A DNA stretch of 64,000 bases, from positions 5,208,959 through 5,272,958 of the forward strand of contig NC_037263.1 in the NCBI RefSeq assembly GCF_000002425.4, given 5' to 3'. The notes beneath the pieces are model-generated. The model did not search any database. It was not told the origin of the DNA and saw nothing but the letters and a program-made list of their open reading frames with translations. Numbering within the stretch: position 1 is the first letter of the stretch; the number at the start of each line of letters is the position of its first letter. The DNA comes from Physcomitrium patens. Its lineage: Eukaryota > Streptophyta > Bryopsida > Funariales > Funariaceae. Below, piece by piece: positions 1 through 12,559 of the stretch. Position numbers and translations under genes: made by a program.

Positions 1-1060
1 CCGTCTAGACTAAAGATTCCGATGGATGTCCATAACACAGAGCACATATTCCAACTTCGTGCAGAGAGACGTAGCGGAAATACTCTCAACAGTGTGTTAA
101 TTGCCCAATTAGGTCGTTTATCGCTGATTGGGAGTTAAATCAGGAAAGTATGGAGTAAGTCTTTAGGGCATACTTAAATAGTAGTGTCTACTTTGCCCCA
201 GGTTTAGCTTCGTTCGAAGCGGATCATTCGGGGTGTACATGTGCTTCCTGACATCAGGAATCGCTGGTGCGAGACCATTGATTTTAGACCCGGGCGGCCT
301 AGCATCGTGAATCCTTGGCGGCAGGCTTCTTCTCTGATCCGATGTACACCCTGCATCATCATATGAACCCTTGTCTGCAACTCGAGAAAACACCCCGAAA
401 CGTTTAGCCATAATTTGAGACTCACAATCTCGATGGGTCGGGACCTCTTTGTCTTACTCCATGTAAATTGTCACGAACCCTAAAACACCTTGAGAAGTTG
501 CATTGCCACTCAAAGATGGTCAACTCGTTCATCACGACGATGCAGAAACTTTTGAGAATCTCAAATCATTTAAAATTTTAAACCATGTTAAATTCAATAG
601 CTCTCATTGTTGTGGCCCTAAATCAACTCATAAATCACCCTCTGGCGTTCTGATAAGCATGCACACGAATGCTTCAGTATCTCCAATTTGAGCCAACTGG
701 GCCTCATGGAGCAATTCATCAACGCAGGCTTGGCTCTCTCAAAGACCCTATCGACGCTAATCAAAACAACCCAATGCGCTTACATTCAAAGGAATTCTCA
801 TACTCAAGGGATTCAACCTCAATGCTGACTTCAACATTCTGCGACGAACCCAAACCACCAATGAGAATTCTATCGAAAGCACGCTACATCTGCATGGTCG
901 TAGCTTAATCTAAAAGATCAACGCCCGAAGGGTCACCAGAAGCTCATTTCACCTAAATATGCATGACAAACCCTAACCAGGGTCTGGTGGACTAAACTCC
1001 TCAGACTAAACCTCCTCCTCTTCATCACAAGGAAAAGATTTAACAAAAATTAAACATTTT
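1..1060. other. GC-richer segment of unknown origin
   Basis: Clearly less AT-rich and more CpG-containing than the rest of the window, and with no similarity that I can see to repeat families A-F. The plus strand is open from base 1 to a TAA at 136-138 (46 codons, running in from outside). A second stretch at about 669-905 is open in more than one frame. It could be the tail of a low-copy host gene, a captured gene fragment or the interior of another transposon. No domain is recognised and I assign no function. Confidence 0.4.
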
Positions 1061-1784
1061 TGTGGATGTTAGAGTAGGAGAATGGTGGAGAAAAAATGTT
1101 CAAATGCAACTCAAATTTACTTTCATTACCCTCTCTTTTATCCATGCTAAATTTTTCTATTGTCAAAAAAAAAAGAAAAAAAGAAAAAGATAAAAAAAAA
1201 AAAAGGTGATTTTAGGAGAAACTTGATTTTTGGACTCATTTATTATATTCTTAATTAATTTTTTCTATAAATATGCTTTATTTTCTTCTTATCTTGATTG
1301 ACTGGAACATCCTTAAACTGATGTTTGGTAATTTTTAGTTTCACTTTGCTATAGAAGCAATTCTAAATTAGTATTGATTTGATTTTAATCTCATTCTTTG
1401 TCCCTGCTCCTAGTTGTAAGAACTTAGTGCATTTTAAAAGAGTAGAATATCTTACTCCAAAGTTCTTAAGGAAAAGAAGTTTTAAAAGAGATAAAAAGAC
1501 CATGAAGTGAGAAGAAGGAGAAGAAGGAGAAGAAGGTCCAAATAAGGTCAAAACATCACCCATGAGCACAATTGTCACTATATTAATTCTTCATTACCAA
1601 GATTTGAACCCAACATAAAGTTGTTATATATGACCTTTCATACCACCTACACCAACTTACTTCATTATTCTCATGGTCAATAAACATTATTAGATTTATT
1701 AAAAAAATATATATTTTGCTTAGTTCATTGTTTGTCTTTTGCCCTAGAAGAATGAATGGGTAGTAGAAAGGATATCTACATTCA
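1061..1784. other. AT-rich spacer, nothing recognised
   Basis: AT-rich sequence without a credible ORF or a recognisable element edge. It holds an A-rich tract near 1167-1205 and a short GAAGAAGGA-type repeat around 1509-1537. It separates the GC-richer start of the window from the first A-family LTR remnant. Confidence 0.5.
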
Positions 1785-2275
1785 CTAGTATATTTACTTT
1801 CATAAGTAGAACTAGGTACAAATAGAAGTAGGTTAAATTGTCGAAATCTTGTTGACAAGCTTTTTAGAAGCTTTATAGACTTTACACATATTTAGAAGTG
1901 ATTAGTAGCTTGAAAAATTGGACAACAAATTGGCTACATGTTGCACATTTAGCTACTTGTGTTACATGTTGGCCATATGATATACATGTCAAAAACTTGC
2001 TTTAGAAATTAGAAGTGTGCCTCATAAGTTGGACATGTATTGTATGGCTTATAAGACATTGCTATATAGTTTTTTAGTAGTTAATATATATGGAGGTAAG
2101 AGTGAAGTCTTTCTTACTCTTGTCAACATTTTTATTATGTTTTATCTTGATTCAAGACTTTCTAGTGTTTTTGCATTTGACAATAGCCATTCTAGTTTTA
2201 TTTCTATATCTATTTTTTTATTTGATGATATAAGAATATATTACTATTTTTAGAATTTTTTTATAATTCATATTT
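1785..2275 (+). repeat. A-family LTR remnant A5 (plus)
   Basis: Decayed forward copy of the A-family LTR. It aligns by eye with the A2 5' LTR through the AAGCTTTTTAGAAGC block (about 1858), the GGAGGTAAGAGTGAAG block (about 2091) and the 'tttgacaatagccattctag' block (2177-2196). The edges are approximate and no TSD could be assigned. It stands head to head with the next, minus-strand LTR, so the two form an imperfect inverted repeat. Confidence 0.6.
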
Positions 2276-2284
2276 TTAATAGAT

Positions 2285-2830
2285 AATAGGCTTGGCAAAA
2301 CCTTAAACTAAATAAAATCTTATTATAATATCTTAGCCTAAAAGATGTTCTATCATAGTACCTATATTATTAATAATTGTCAATGACATAAATCATAAAA
2401 AAAATTCTATAATAGTAATATATTCTTGTGATATTTAAAGAGAGAAAGTAGAAAAATCAAAGTTAGTTATAAAATAGAAATTAAAATAACTATTGCCAGA
2501 TATAAGAAGACTAAAAGTTCTTATAGCAAGACTAAAAACAAGAAAGATATCAACAAGAGTGAGGAAGGCTTCATTCTTGTCTCTATACATATCATCTAAC
2601 TAAAGAGCTATGTGGCAATATTGTATATGTCATCTGACATATGTCCAATTTGCAAGGCAAATTTCTAACATATGCGACACATGGCTAATTTGTTGGCCAT
2701 ATTTTTAACCTATCAATGACCTATCAATACTTGTAAGTCAAATCCATGAGTGAAACTAAGAAGCTTCTCTATAAGATATTATCAAACTTACTTGCTTCTA
2801 CTTATTTGTATATAATTATTTTAATCTAGA
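2285..2830 (-). repeat. A-family LTR remnant A4 (minus), host of A0
   Basis: Reverse copy of the A-family LTR (block 'gacaatattg...', the GAGTGAGGAAGGCTTCATTC block at about 2558, AAGAAGCTTCTC at about 2758). Its last bases continue after element A0 at about 60749-60770, so it was the target of the A0 insertion. Bases 2826-2830 (CTAGA) are the left TSD of A0. Whether it was a solo LTR or part of a longer element cannot be seen. Confidence 0.6.
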
Positions 2831-3361
2831 TATTAAGGATATAAACCTTAAAAAACTAAAAGGTCAGTATACTCTTTTGTTGCTCAAAAAGATTAGATAA
2901 TCACTTAAAGGTGATATAATATTAAACTAGAATGGCTATTATTCAAAATAAAAGACTAAAAAGTCTTTAAAAAAAAATTAAAGGCTAGAAAGATATTGAC
3001 AAGAGTGAAGAAGGCTTCATTCTTACCTCTATATATACTATCTAATTAGAAGCTATGTAGCTATATTCTATAGAACTTCTAATATGTGTTGACTTTATTA
3101 GACATATGTCTTAACTTGTAAGGCAAGTTTTCTATATGTGCACCATATAGCTAACTTATTCTATAAGCTATCAATAGATGTAATACATGGTTAATTTATT
3201 GGCCAAGTATCTAACCTACCAATCAACTACAAAGACATGTAAAGTCAAAATCACATCTATGAAGCTTCTAGAAAGCTTTTCTAAAAGATGTTATAAAATT
3301 AATCTAATTTTATCTACTTTTATCTAAGCATATAGATAATTATTGGAATAAATCTATAATA
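2831..3361 (-). repeat. A0 3' LTR
   Basis: Reverse LTR, aligned with the other A0 LTR (60203-60743) and the A3 LTR. It contains a perfect three-unit heat-shock-element pattern, GAAgcTTCtaGAA, at 3261-3273. The stem-loop sequence near the TATA box (about 2999-3022) and the reversed TATATATA box (about 3030-3037) are both recognisable. The canonical terminal TG has decayed. Confidence 0.75.
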
Positions 3362-4768
3362 TTATCATCTCTTCTAAATGTGAGTTCCACGAAGAGCGGT
3401 CATTATCTTTCATGGATCTTGTTATTCTTTATCTTGATTTTGATAGATGTCATCCATAAAAAGCTTCAACTCTCTTTGTTTTATTTTTAAGATTCTTTGC
3501 TGTCTTCCATGTCTATTCACTATTATCATATCCATACCAATGAACAATATATTCCAAACTATTTTGGCACCACCTTGAATCTAAGACTTCTTCAACCTTG
3601 AACTCTTAATTATTATCTACTTTTATAGAAGGATGTGATATTTTTTTTTCTTCTTGAAATATTCATTGAGTTATATGACTCAAAAAGAGATATGTAAAAT
3701 ACAAGATGGATCTTTAAAGACTCTCATAAATATAATCAATAAATAATAGAATTGACTTATTTATAAATAGGAGAAGGTCCAAGTCTACAACAATTCAACT
3801 TGTTACAAGAATAAATAGTCTTCATATTATGATGAAGTAATCGTACCTTATTATATATGATGAATTGTGGTTTTTTCTTATAATAGGCATTTACATTGAT
3901 CTTTTGTTATTCTTGAGCTTCTTTTCACTGTACATTTATTATTGTATGTAATTTTGACAAATAATTTGTTAAATCTTTTGCCACAAGATTATCAACTTTT
4001 AAAAAGTCAAAAGTATTAAATCATGGATGATAACCATAATTAGCAAAGAAAGATATTTTTTATTTAAAAAAATATATCAAATTATTATAAGTAAATTCTG
4101 ACAATGGCAAAAGATTTGTTTAATCATGTTAATGATAGTTGATGATATACCTCAAATATTACTCTAGAACTTAATTCATCCATTTCTTTCGTCGATCAAT
4201 TTGAAGATGAAAAGTCAAAGAGAGTTTTATATCTAACTTTAAATTTTTTTAAAATATTTTCAAAATCTTAATACAAATTGAGTCTCTTTATTTGATATAA
4301 TATCCTTTGACAATCTATGATAGCAATAGATATTGCCAAGAAAAAATTTAGTTTTGGTTTTTTTTTTTTTTTTTTTTTTTTTTGTTTTTTTTTTTTTTTG
4401 TTACCTATGATAGATTTTATACGTAGTATAAAATATTTAATCTTGGTAAAATAATCTACTATCACAAATATAAAATTATACAAAGCTAAAATTGAAAGAT
4501 TTGTGATAAAATCCATAGAGATAGAAGACCATATTTGTTTTAGAATAAGTAATAGCTGAAGAAGTCCATAAGATTGATGATAAGGAATTTTGGATTTTGA
4601 ACAAATATCATATGATTGTACAAAGTCTTTGATTGCCTTCTATATTTGAAGCCACCAAAAATCTCTAGATGTAATCTTCAAAGTTGATTGTTAAAAAGTC
4701 ATGATGAGTTTGAAAAATATGTAATTATCTTTCTATTTTTGAAATATATAGACAACTTTTGAAATAGA
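3362..4768 (-). pseudogene. A0 pol 3' part: integrase core to chromodomain (broken)
   Basis: Reading leftwards: integrase N-terminal region (about 4600-4750), the integrase core starting with MDFITNL and FVIVDYFTK (about 4410-4516), the C-terminal part, and a chromodomain with LEYIVHWYGYD (about 3500-3640) before the 3' LTR. Integrase would join element DNA to the chromosome. The chromodomain in this lineage is thought to guide insertion to modified histones. The frame is broken many times and an expanded poly-T run interrupts the core. A1 inserted at 4774, and the missing N-terminal piece resumes at about 55379. Confidence 0.7.
4352..4399. repeat. Poly-T tract inside the A0 integrase
   Basis: About 45 T residues interrupted by two G residues, giving a poly-lysine run on the minus strand in place of integrase residues. 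Looks like expansion of a short homopolymer after the element died. Similar runs occur at 6623-6651, 15508-15536 and 45581-45606. Confidence 0.9.
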
Positions 4769-4773
4769 ATAGG

Positions 4774-5343
4774 TATCATAGACATATTATTATGAACATA
4801 CATACTTATTCTAATAATTATCTATATAATTAGATAGAAATAACTAGAAGTAAATAAAAATATATTAATTTTATAATATCTTTTAGAAAAGCTTCTTAGA
4901 AGCTTTATAGACATGATTTTGACTTTATATGTGTTTATAGTTGATTTTTAGATTAAAAACTTGGTCAAAAAATTAGCCACAAGTCACATGTATAGATAGC
5001 TTATAGAACAAGCTAAATATGTAGCATACATATAAAAAACTTGCTTTATAAGTTAAGATATGTGGCTTACAAAGTCAACACATATTAAAGGTCCTATAGA
5101 ATGTCACCACGTAGCTTCTAGATGGATAGTACATATAGAGGTAAGAATGAAGCTTTCTTCATTTTTATCAATTCCTTTCTTACTTTAGTATAAATTTAAG
5201 AGTCTTTAATTTTTTTTTCTTTTAGCAATAGTCATTCCATTTTTTTTTAATATATATATATATATATATATTTTATTATGTCATAATTTTTTGAAAAAAG
5301 TCTCACTTGATTATTTGCTTTCATTCTGTTCTTTTCTTTAACA
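4774..5343 (+). repeat. A1 5' LTR
   Basis: Aligns with the A1 3' LTR (54807-55373) over its whole length, with a short extra stretch near the start. It has the A-family landmarks: AAGCTTCTTAGAAGC block, promoter region near 5130 and the decayed stem-loop region after it. A (TA)n run lies at about 5249-5270. The primer-binding site that should follow is not recognisable. Confidence 0.75.
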
Positions 5344-6622
5344 GATTGATAAGAATATATTTATATTATCAGAGTTTTGTCATTTTTTGATTAAAAATAA
5401 ATTATCCCTTTTTCTTGATAAAATATAAGTACATTAGAAGTTACTAATTATCTTCTTTTAAATTGATATTGTATTTAATATTTTCTTTTTTTTCAAATCC
5501 TCTTTACTATTTGTCTTGAGCAATATTAGACATCTTTTTTTTTTAAGTATTATAATGATAGAGCTTCTTAAAATAAAGAATGCAATGGCACAAATGCTAG
5601 AGCAATTCAGGAAGTTAATACTTGCGATGCATCAATTCAATTTACCACCTTTAAGGAGGAATAAGAATGGCAAGGAGCAAAGATATAGAAATGATTGGAA
5701 CTGCTTCGATATCTGTATCAAATCGTGTCCTTTTTTTAATGATAAAACACACTTCTAGTATTAAAAAACCAAGGATTGCATTGCTCAAGAAGTTAAATGA
5801 CATAAGATCCAAATTTCAAGGATTTATCAATTAAATACAACTTATGATTGAACTTCAACTCCAAAGCTATCCAATCCCAAGATCACAAGTTAGATTCATT
5901 AATACACTTCTTTCAAGTTTAGCATTATCATGATTTTTAATTTTTTTGAATGACAAGATCCAATATTAGATAATCTAAATTTTTTGAGTAGAATTTCAAT
6001 CCATGTATAAAAAACATGATACAATTTTTTTTACAACCAAAAATATCTATATTTTACAACAAAAGAATCAATTGATAATATTATATACTTCACGATTTTG
6101 ACAACTTGCAATTAATATTATATAGAATGATACTGCACTTATTAGCCAATTTTTTTACAAATTATAATATGAGCTAAAGAAATTGATGCTTAACTTCTAT
6201 AATCCTCAAACATTGAGTCAAGTAATTGACTTTGCTGTGAAGTGTGATAATCAATTTTTTGAATTTTGATCTAAGAGTCACATAAGTGCGCTTCAATGTT
6301 ACTATAATTCAATGGTAACTCCAATGTTTCTTCAACACATTCATTTGGATGTAGAAGGTATGCAAATTGATGTAGTACATTTCAAATTTCTTATTGATTA
6401 AAAAAAGACTCATCGTTGTTAGAAAAAGATTGTACTTATATTGTGGAGAATCTAAGTACACTGCTTAAGATTGTTCAAACAAATGATATAACTATAAAAT
6501 AAAGAGTATGGCTATTAAAAAAGATAGTATGTCGGAAAATAAGTTTGTCTAGCTACAATAAAAACTATATAGATCAAATCCTGTATAACATCTAGTGAAG
6601 GGTCTATTCTTTTTTCAATATC

Positions 6623-6653
<31 letters not shown>

Positions 6654-6660
6654 GTAAATA
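5344..6660 (+). pseudogene. A1 leader and gag remnant
   Basis: The leader (5344-5510) has no clear signal. Gag can be followed from about 5510: an N-terminal stretch resembling the E gag, a capsid-like middle, and a decayed CCHC knuckle LYCGESKYTA.DC near 6432-6477 whose first Cys is lost. Gag would form the cytoplasmic particle. Many stops and shifts. It ends next to a poly-T run. Confidence 0.6.
6623..6651. repeat. Poly-T tract between A1 gag and protease
   Basis: Uninterrupted run of 28-29 T residues at the gag-protease junction of A1. Confidence 0.9.
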
Positions 6661-6689
6661 TTATTTTTTAACCTAAATATCACAAATTC

Positions 6690-9600
6690 ACTGCCTTATT
6701 AGATTCAAGAGCCTCAATGTATTTTTTAGATGAAAAATTTGCTAAAAGATATAACATACTTTTAGTAAAGAAAACTAAATATATTCTTGCAGAAGTCAAA
6801 GATGATTATTTATTATCTTCAAAAGATGTTACTCATGAAATCCTTCTTATAGAAGTAACAACTAATGATCATAGTAGCTTTATAATATTTAATAATATTA
6901 AATTTTCTTATAATCCTATCTTTTTAGGTTTATCATTGCTAAAAAAATATAATTCTAAGCTAAAATGGATTTCTCGTAGTCTTGACTTTTTCGAAAGTAT
7001 AACTAACAGTATAGTTAATCAAATAGAAAGTCTTAAGTCTAGTACAATTAAATCTATATTTATAAATATAAGAGCTTTTTTGCATGCTACAAAAAAAGGA
7101 TTATCTTGTGTTATTTATGCCACACTTGTTTCTAATAGTGAAAAGAATTCAAGTGGCATTCCAAATCAATATCGAGATTTTTAAGATATATTTGAAAAAA
7201 TGAATGTGGGTACTCTTTCAAAACATTGTCCCTATGACTACTCAATTGACCTTCAAGAAGGAATTCAATCGTTGTTTGGACCAATGAATACTTTATTACA
7301 AAATAAATTAACTAAATTAAAAGAATATATTAAAGAAAATGTGATCAAGAACTTTATATGCCATTCCAAATTTCTAGTAGGAGCTCTAATTTTATTTTTA
7401 AAGAAAAAAGATGGAACATTATAGATGTATGTTGATTATCAAAAACTCAATAAAATCACCATCAAGAATAGATACCTGCTATGTTTGATATTTGGACTTT
7501 TTAATCAATTGAATTAAAATAAGATCTATATAAAAATAGATCTATAAGGAGCATGTAATTTGGTACACATCAAAAAAAGAAATGAATGAAAGACTATGTT
7601 TTGAACTAGATATGGATATTTTGAATACAATGTCATGACTTTTATACTTATATATGTACCAATAACTTTCTAACATCTAACAAATATGTCTTTTGAAAGT
7701 TTTTAGATGAATTTATTATTTTTTATCTAAACAACATCTTAATTTATTCTAAGAATACAGAAGAATATGAACTTCATATTTGTCAGGTATTATAAAAACT
7801 AAAAGATGTAAGACTTTATGTTAAGATAAAAAAGAGTGTATTTCATATTATTCAAGTTGATTTATTTGGATACATCATTTCAAATAATGGACTTATTATG
7901 GATCCTAAGAAAGTTCAAACTATTATAAATTAGAAGATCTCAAAAATAATAAGAGATGTCCGATATTTTTTGGAATTTTCCAACTATTATCAAAACTTCA
8001 TCAAAGACTTCTTTCAAGTTGTAGCTCTACTTATACATTTGACTTGTAAGGATAAACTTCAATAGAATCAAAAAGAAGAAGCAATATTTGAAGCTTTGAA
8101 AATAATTTTTATTTTTATACCAATCTTATATTATGTTGATTTTTTTAAGTAATTTTTTATAGAAAAAAATACATCAAACTTTGCTTTGGATGTTTTATTG
8201 TCACAAATAGAAATAGATGATAAAATTTACCTAGTAGCTTTTTACTCAAGAAAATTTTCAATAGCCGAGATCAACTACAAGATTCATGATAAAGAATTTA
8301 TAATTGTAGATTCATTTCAAGAATGGTTATCTAGAAGATGCTTCTAATCCAATCACTATTATATGGATTATAAGAATCTTGAATATTTTATGTTAGCACA
8401 TATTTTGAATCATCACTAAGTCCATTAGAGCATTTTTTTTTGTGAAGATTTGATTTCAAGATTACTTATTAATCCAAAAAATAAAAAAATTATCAGACAT
8501 CCTTTTTAGATATTTTTATCTTACATCAAAAGAAAAAAACTTAGCTTTTGATCAATAAAAATATATCTCTTGAAATCAAATTATTTTCATCTTTGAGCAA
8601 TAAATTCAACATTCATTATTAATTCAATCTTTTTCAAATAAATTCAATCAAATATGTTGTCTAATCTTCTTATTCATGATATCAAGAATCTTACTTTTAA
8701 GTCTCATGATGCTTTCAAGTTTGAATTCAAGGACAATCTATTCTATTTTAGAGGACATCTATATATTCCAAAAAAAGAAGAAAATTTTCATATTCTTCAA
8801 GCATGTTATGACTTTTCAACGGCTTGACATTTTAGGTATAATAAGACTTTGGAGCTTATATCTAAAGATTTTTGGTGGTCACAAATGTGGAAGGTAATGA
8901 AAAACTTTGTGCACTCATGTGATGTTTGTTTAAGGTTAAAAATTCCTTTTTATTGACACCATGAACTTCTCCAATTATTATCCATATTTGAACAATCATT
9001 GTCTTCTATTTCTATGGATTTTATTACAAATCTTTTAGTCTCAAGTTCATATGATTTTATATTTGTAATAGTAGATTTTTTTATTAAGATAATACATTTT
9101 GTACCATGTAAAAAATTTATTATAATTAAAAAAATAGCTAAGCTTTAAAAAAAAAAATCTATCACTATCATAGATTATCTAAAGATATTATATTAGATAA
9201 GAGAACTCAATTTGTATCAAGATTATGAAAAATCCTTTTTAAGATTCTAAAGGTAGATAAAAAGATATATTCAACCTTGCATCTTCAAATTGATGGATAG
9301 ATAAAGCATATTAATCAAGTTTTAAAGTGATATTTGAGGTGTATCATCAACTACTAATAAGATGATTAGGCAACTCTTTTGCCATTGGCAAAGTTTGCTT
9401 GTAATAATATGATATGCTTTTTTATTCATCAAATATTTTTTTTGCTAATTATAATTATCATCTATGATTTAATACTTTTGACTTTTCAAGAATTGATAAT
9501 CCTACAACAAAAGATTAGGAAAATCGTTTATTAGAGCTACATGCAACAATAAAAGCGTAATTACAAGAAGCTCAAGAACACCAAAAAAAAATCCAAATGC

Positions 9601-9826
9601 CTATTACAAGGAATAACTATAATTCAACATGGATGACAAGTTATGATTATTTTGTCATAATATTAAGACTACTTATCCTCGTGACAAGTTGGACCATTGT
9701 AAGCTTAGATTTTTTTTTTATTTGTGAATAAATCAATCCAATTGCTTATTGATTACAGCTACCAAAATCAATGAAGATTCATCATGTATTCTACATATTT
9801 CTTCTTAAACTATATAAGATAATTAA
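6690..9826 (+). pseudogene. A1 pol: protease, RT, RNase H, integrase (broken)
   Basis: Order by eye: protease (about 6690-7000; LDSRAS in place of D-S-G-A-S, then YFLDEKFAKRY); linker 7000-7200; RT (7200-7980, including FLKKKDGT and a degraded active-site region near 7725); RNase H (8150-8520); integrase zinc region (8680-8950) and core (9015-9420); integrase C-terminus (9480-9826). It is a multi-domain polyprotein that copies RNA to DNA and integrates it. Longest surviving frame is 155 codons (6717-7184). Broken by A2 at 9826, just before the chromodomain, which resumes at 54015. Confidence 0.75.
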
Positions 9827-9830
9827 TATA

Positions 9831-10369
9831 TGTTACGAACATGCATAAGTATTCTAATAAATACCTATATGATTAGGTAGGAATAGATAAAAGTAGATAA
9901 AAGTAGGTTAATTTTATAATAGCTTTTAGACAAGCTTTCTAAAAGCTTTATAGACACTACTTGACTTTACATGTATTTGTAGTTGATTGATAGGTTAGAA
10001 TCTTAGTCAATAAGTTAATCATATATTGGTAGCTTGTAGAACAAGCTATCTATATGGCACATATATAGAAAACTTGTCTTACAAGTTAAGATACTTGTCT
10101 TATAAAGTCAATAGGTTTTGAAGGTCCTATAGGACATTACCACATAGCTCCTAGTTAAGAGTATATATAGAGGCAAGAGTGAAGCCTTCTTTACTCTTAT
10201 CAACACCTTTCTAGTCATTAGTCTTATTTTAAGACTTTCTAGTTTTCTTGTTTTTGACAATAGCCATTCTAGTTTAATATTATATCATTTTTGAAAGACT
10301 TTCTAGTTCTTTTCAGTAATACAAGAGTATATTGAGGATTTTCTTCCTTCAAGATTTATGTTCATGATA
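9831..10369 (+). repeat. A2 5' LTR
   Basis: 539 bp, starts TGTTACGAAC and ends TTCATGATA. Matches the A2 3' LTR pieces (48283-48504 and about 53666-54009). It carries the TATA box TATATATA at 10162-10169 followed by the family stem-loop with one mismatch. Confidence 0.85.
10162..10169 (+). promoter_or_regulatory. TATA box of the A2 5' LTR
   Basis: TATATATA, present at the same place in all readable A-family LTRs and in E. Transcription would start a few tens of bases downstream, at or near the AAGAGTGAAG stem-loop, which would then lie at the 5' end of the RNA. Confidence 0.6.
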
Positions 10370-10539
10370 GTTTGACAAGAGCGATAATATATTATTTTTA
10401 TTTTATTTTAAAAATAAGTGGATTATCCCACTTTTACAATGTACTTGGAAGGTTGCACACTATCTACTTTTAAACAAAAAATCTTATTTTTTGACATTGA
10501 TCTTTTTCTTAAAGAAAAAAGATTACCCCTCTTTGTAGA
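10370..10539 (+). other. A2 leader, no clear primer-binding site
   Basis: Begins GTTTGACAAGAGCG, which may be a decayed version of an initiator-Met primer site (…TATCAGAGC). It also carries the GGATTATCCC motif near 10429, which recurs in the E leader. No ORF. Confidence 0.45.
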
Positions 10540-11704
10540 AATTTTTATTAAAGGTTATGAATTACCATACTCTAATTTAATTTTTTGAATTTGTTTGAAT
10601 TATCTATAGAAGAAAAAAATTATAGATTCTACTCTTAGTAGAAGTGAGAATAGATTTGCAACTATTGTAAATCCTCATGAACTTATCAACACTCTAAGAA
10701 TAAAAATCTTATATATTTCTAATGTGAATTATGGAGGTATTATACCTATGCCTATAGAAAAAGTTCAGAGTCTAGAACAAGAAGTTGTACAATTGAAGGA
10801 AGCAAGTAGATTGACCTCACAACCAAATCCAAAGAGTTTTGCTTCTACAAGCATGATGGGGACAAGAATTGATATACTTAAGAAGTTTCATGGAGCAAAA
10901 TCAAAATTTGAAGATTTTTGCAACAAGTCAAGCTTTATCTAAGGTTGAATCCTTTCCAATACCTCAATAGATTTATTCAAGTTGAATTATAAGTACACTT
11001 CTATCAAGAAGTGGTCTCATTTGATTTGTATTTTTAATAGAAAAAGATTTGCAACTCTTTTATGATTTGAATTCATTCTTAGAAGTTTTTACGTCTACAT
11101 TCAAAGAAAGAAATAAAAAATAGTAGCAAAGACCAAATTCTTATCTTTATGGTAAGAATCATAGTCAACCACCATATATATTGTTAAATTCCAAAACCTC
11201 GCTTGCGATGTGGATTAGAATGACAAAGCCCTTATCAATCAATTTTGATATGGATTAAAGGATAATATCAAAGATTTATTATTGACAATACCAAAGATAT
11301 AATATTTGGAACAATTTATTGCTCAAGCCATTATATGTAATAATTGATTATTTAAAAGATGTCAAGAACAAAGATATGGTTGAATAGAAAAAAATCAAAT
11401 AGTGATGGAAATTCCCTAGTTTTCAAAAACTCATTTATCAAAGCTAAAATCAATGCAAATTCATATAATGTATTTTAAATCTCTTACAAAGCAAGAAAAG
11501 AATTGACGACATGAAGAGGGCTTATGCTTATATTGCGGAGAAACTAAACATATTACTCAACATTGTCCATAGAAAAAACGTAATTACAAAATGAGAAGTA
11601 TGATTGCTAAAAAAGATAATGTGTCAAAAAACAAATTGATCCAACTATAATAAAAACTGTGTAATTGAAATCATGTGTAATATCTAATAAAGATCCTATT
11701 CTCT
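10540..11704 (+). pseudogene. A2 gag
   Basis: N-terminus at about 10600 with an E/Q-rich stretch (IEKVQSLEQEVVQLKEAS, 10745-10806), likely a short coiled coil. Then a capsid-like region and one intact zinc knuckle, CLYCGETKHITQHC (11525-11566), of the CX2CX4HX4C type that binds RNA. Several stops. B3 inserted 138 bp after the knuckle, at the gag-protease border (TSD TCTCT at 11700-11704). Confidence 0.7.
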
Positions 11705-12495
11705 TGTAATTATTATTTTATTTATTCTTCAAATACCTACTCAAAATAAACTTGTAAAAGAGAGTTCAAACACAGAAAAAGACTATCTGCATGAGTTTAC
11801 ACATTAGGGTCACACAATTAACTATCTTTTGATGCACTAAAAATATCCAAAAAAGCTACAATGCCTTCTACATTCTATCAATTCCACTTCTAACAAATAA
11901 AATATTGTAATTGATAATTCTATCTTATGCATTTTTTATTTTTTTTTTCTCCTAACTTATAACAATAATATGTAATATTTCACTATCTTAAAAGTTTATA
12001 TAAAATATTCCATAATATTATCATTAGAATTCTCCAAAACTAACTATCATTCCCAGTAATCTGCTTCAAACAATTCTAGACTCCACAAACTTCTTTAATT
12101 TTGGACTTTTCAATTCTTCACTTATAATTTAGTACATAATAAATTCAATTTCTCATTTGACATCATATAAATCAAATCTTTCTTTTATTACAAAATTTTA
12201 CCTCATATTATTCAAAATCTATCAATTATCTTTCTTCTATAATGAAAATAAAAACAAAAGGTAGCACCAAGCTTACCTCGGCTCATGACTATCACAGTCT
12301 AGCTTTGTCTACTTCTTCTTCAATCAATTTATACTTACCCTGAAACAAAGATTCCAACCAACATTTCTTACTTAATCGCTTTTGTTGACTAAAACATCCA
12401 CCTTACTTCCTAAATTGATTGCTTTATAGATGATTAATCAATTTTACTAATATCTAATCAATATCCTACAAAAATCAATTTCTATCCATTCTACA
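11705..12495 (-). repeat. B3 3' LTR
   Basis: Begins TGTAATTATT and ends CCATTCTACA on the plus strand. Homologous along its length to the LTR at 44009-44800. Contains the family-wide block with GCACCAAGCTTACCTCGGCT (about 12266), which lies just downstream of the promoter. Confidence 0.85.
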
Positions 12496-12559
12496 TAATC
12501 CTATTCTTAACTATGCAACATCTTTATAAATATAGAATCGATAAAAAAAATTCTTCAAC
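12496..12559 (-). other. B3 3' polypurine tract region (decayed)
   Basis: Reverse complement of the B-family tract TTAGGAGTGGGGCTA, here reading TAATCCTATTCTTAAC at 12496-12511. It borders the LTR and primes plus-strand synthesis in intact elements. Confidence 0.5.

Noticed and set aside
163-411. 82-codon minus-strand ORF near the window start
   Set aside because: Overlapping frames on the same strand are equally open and no family pattern is seen; kept only as part of the unexplained GC-rich segment.
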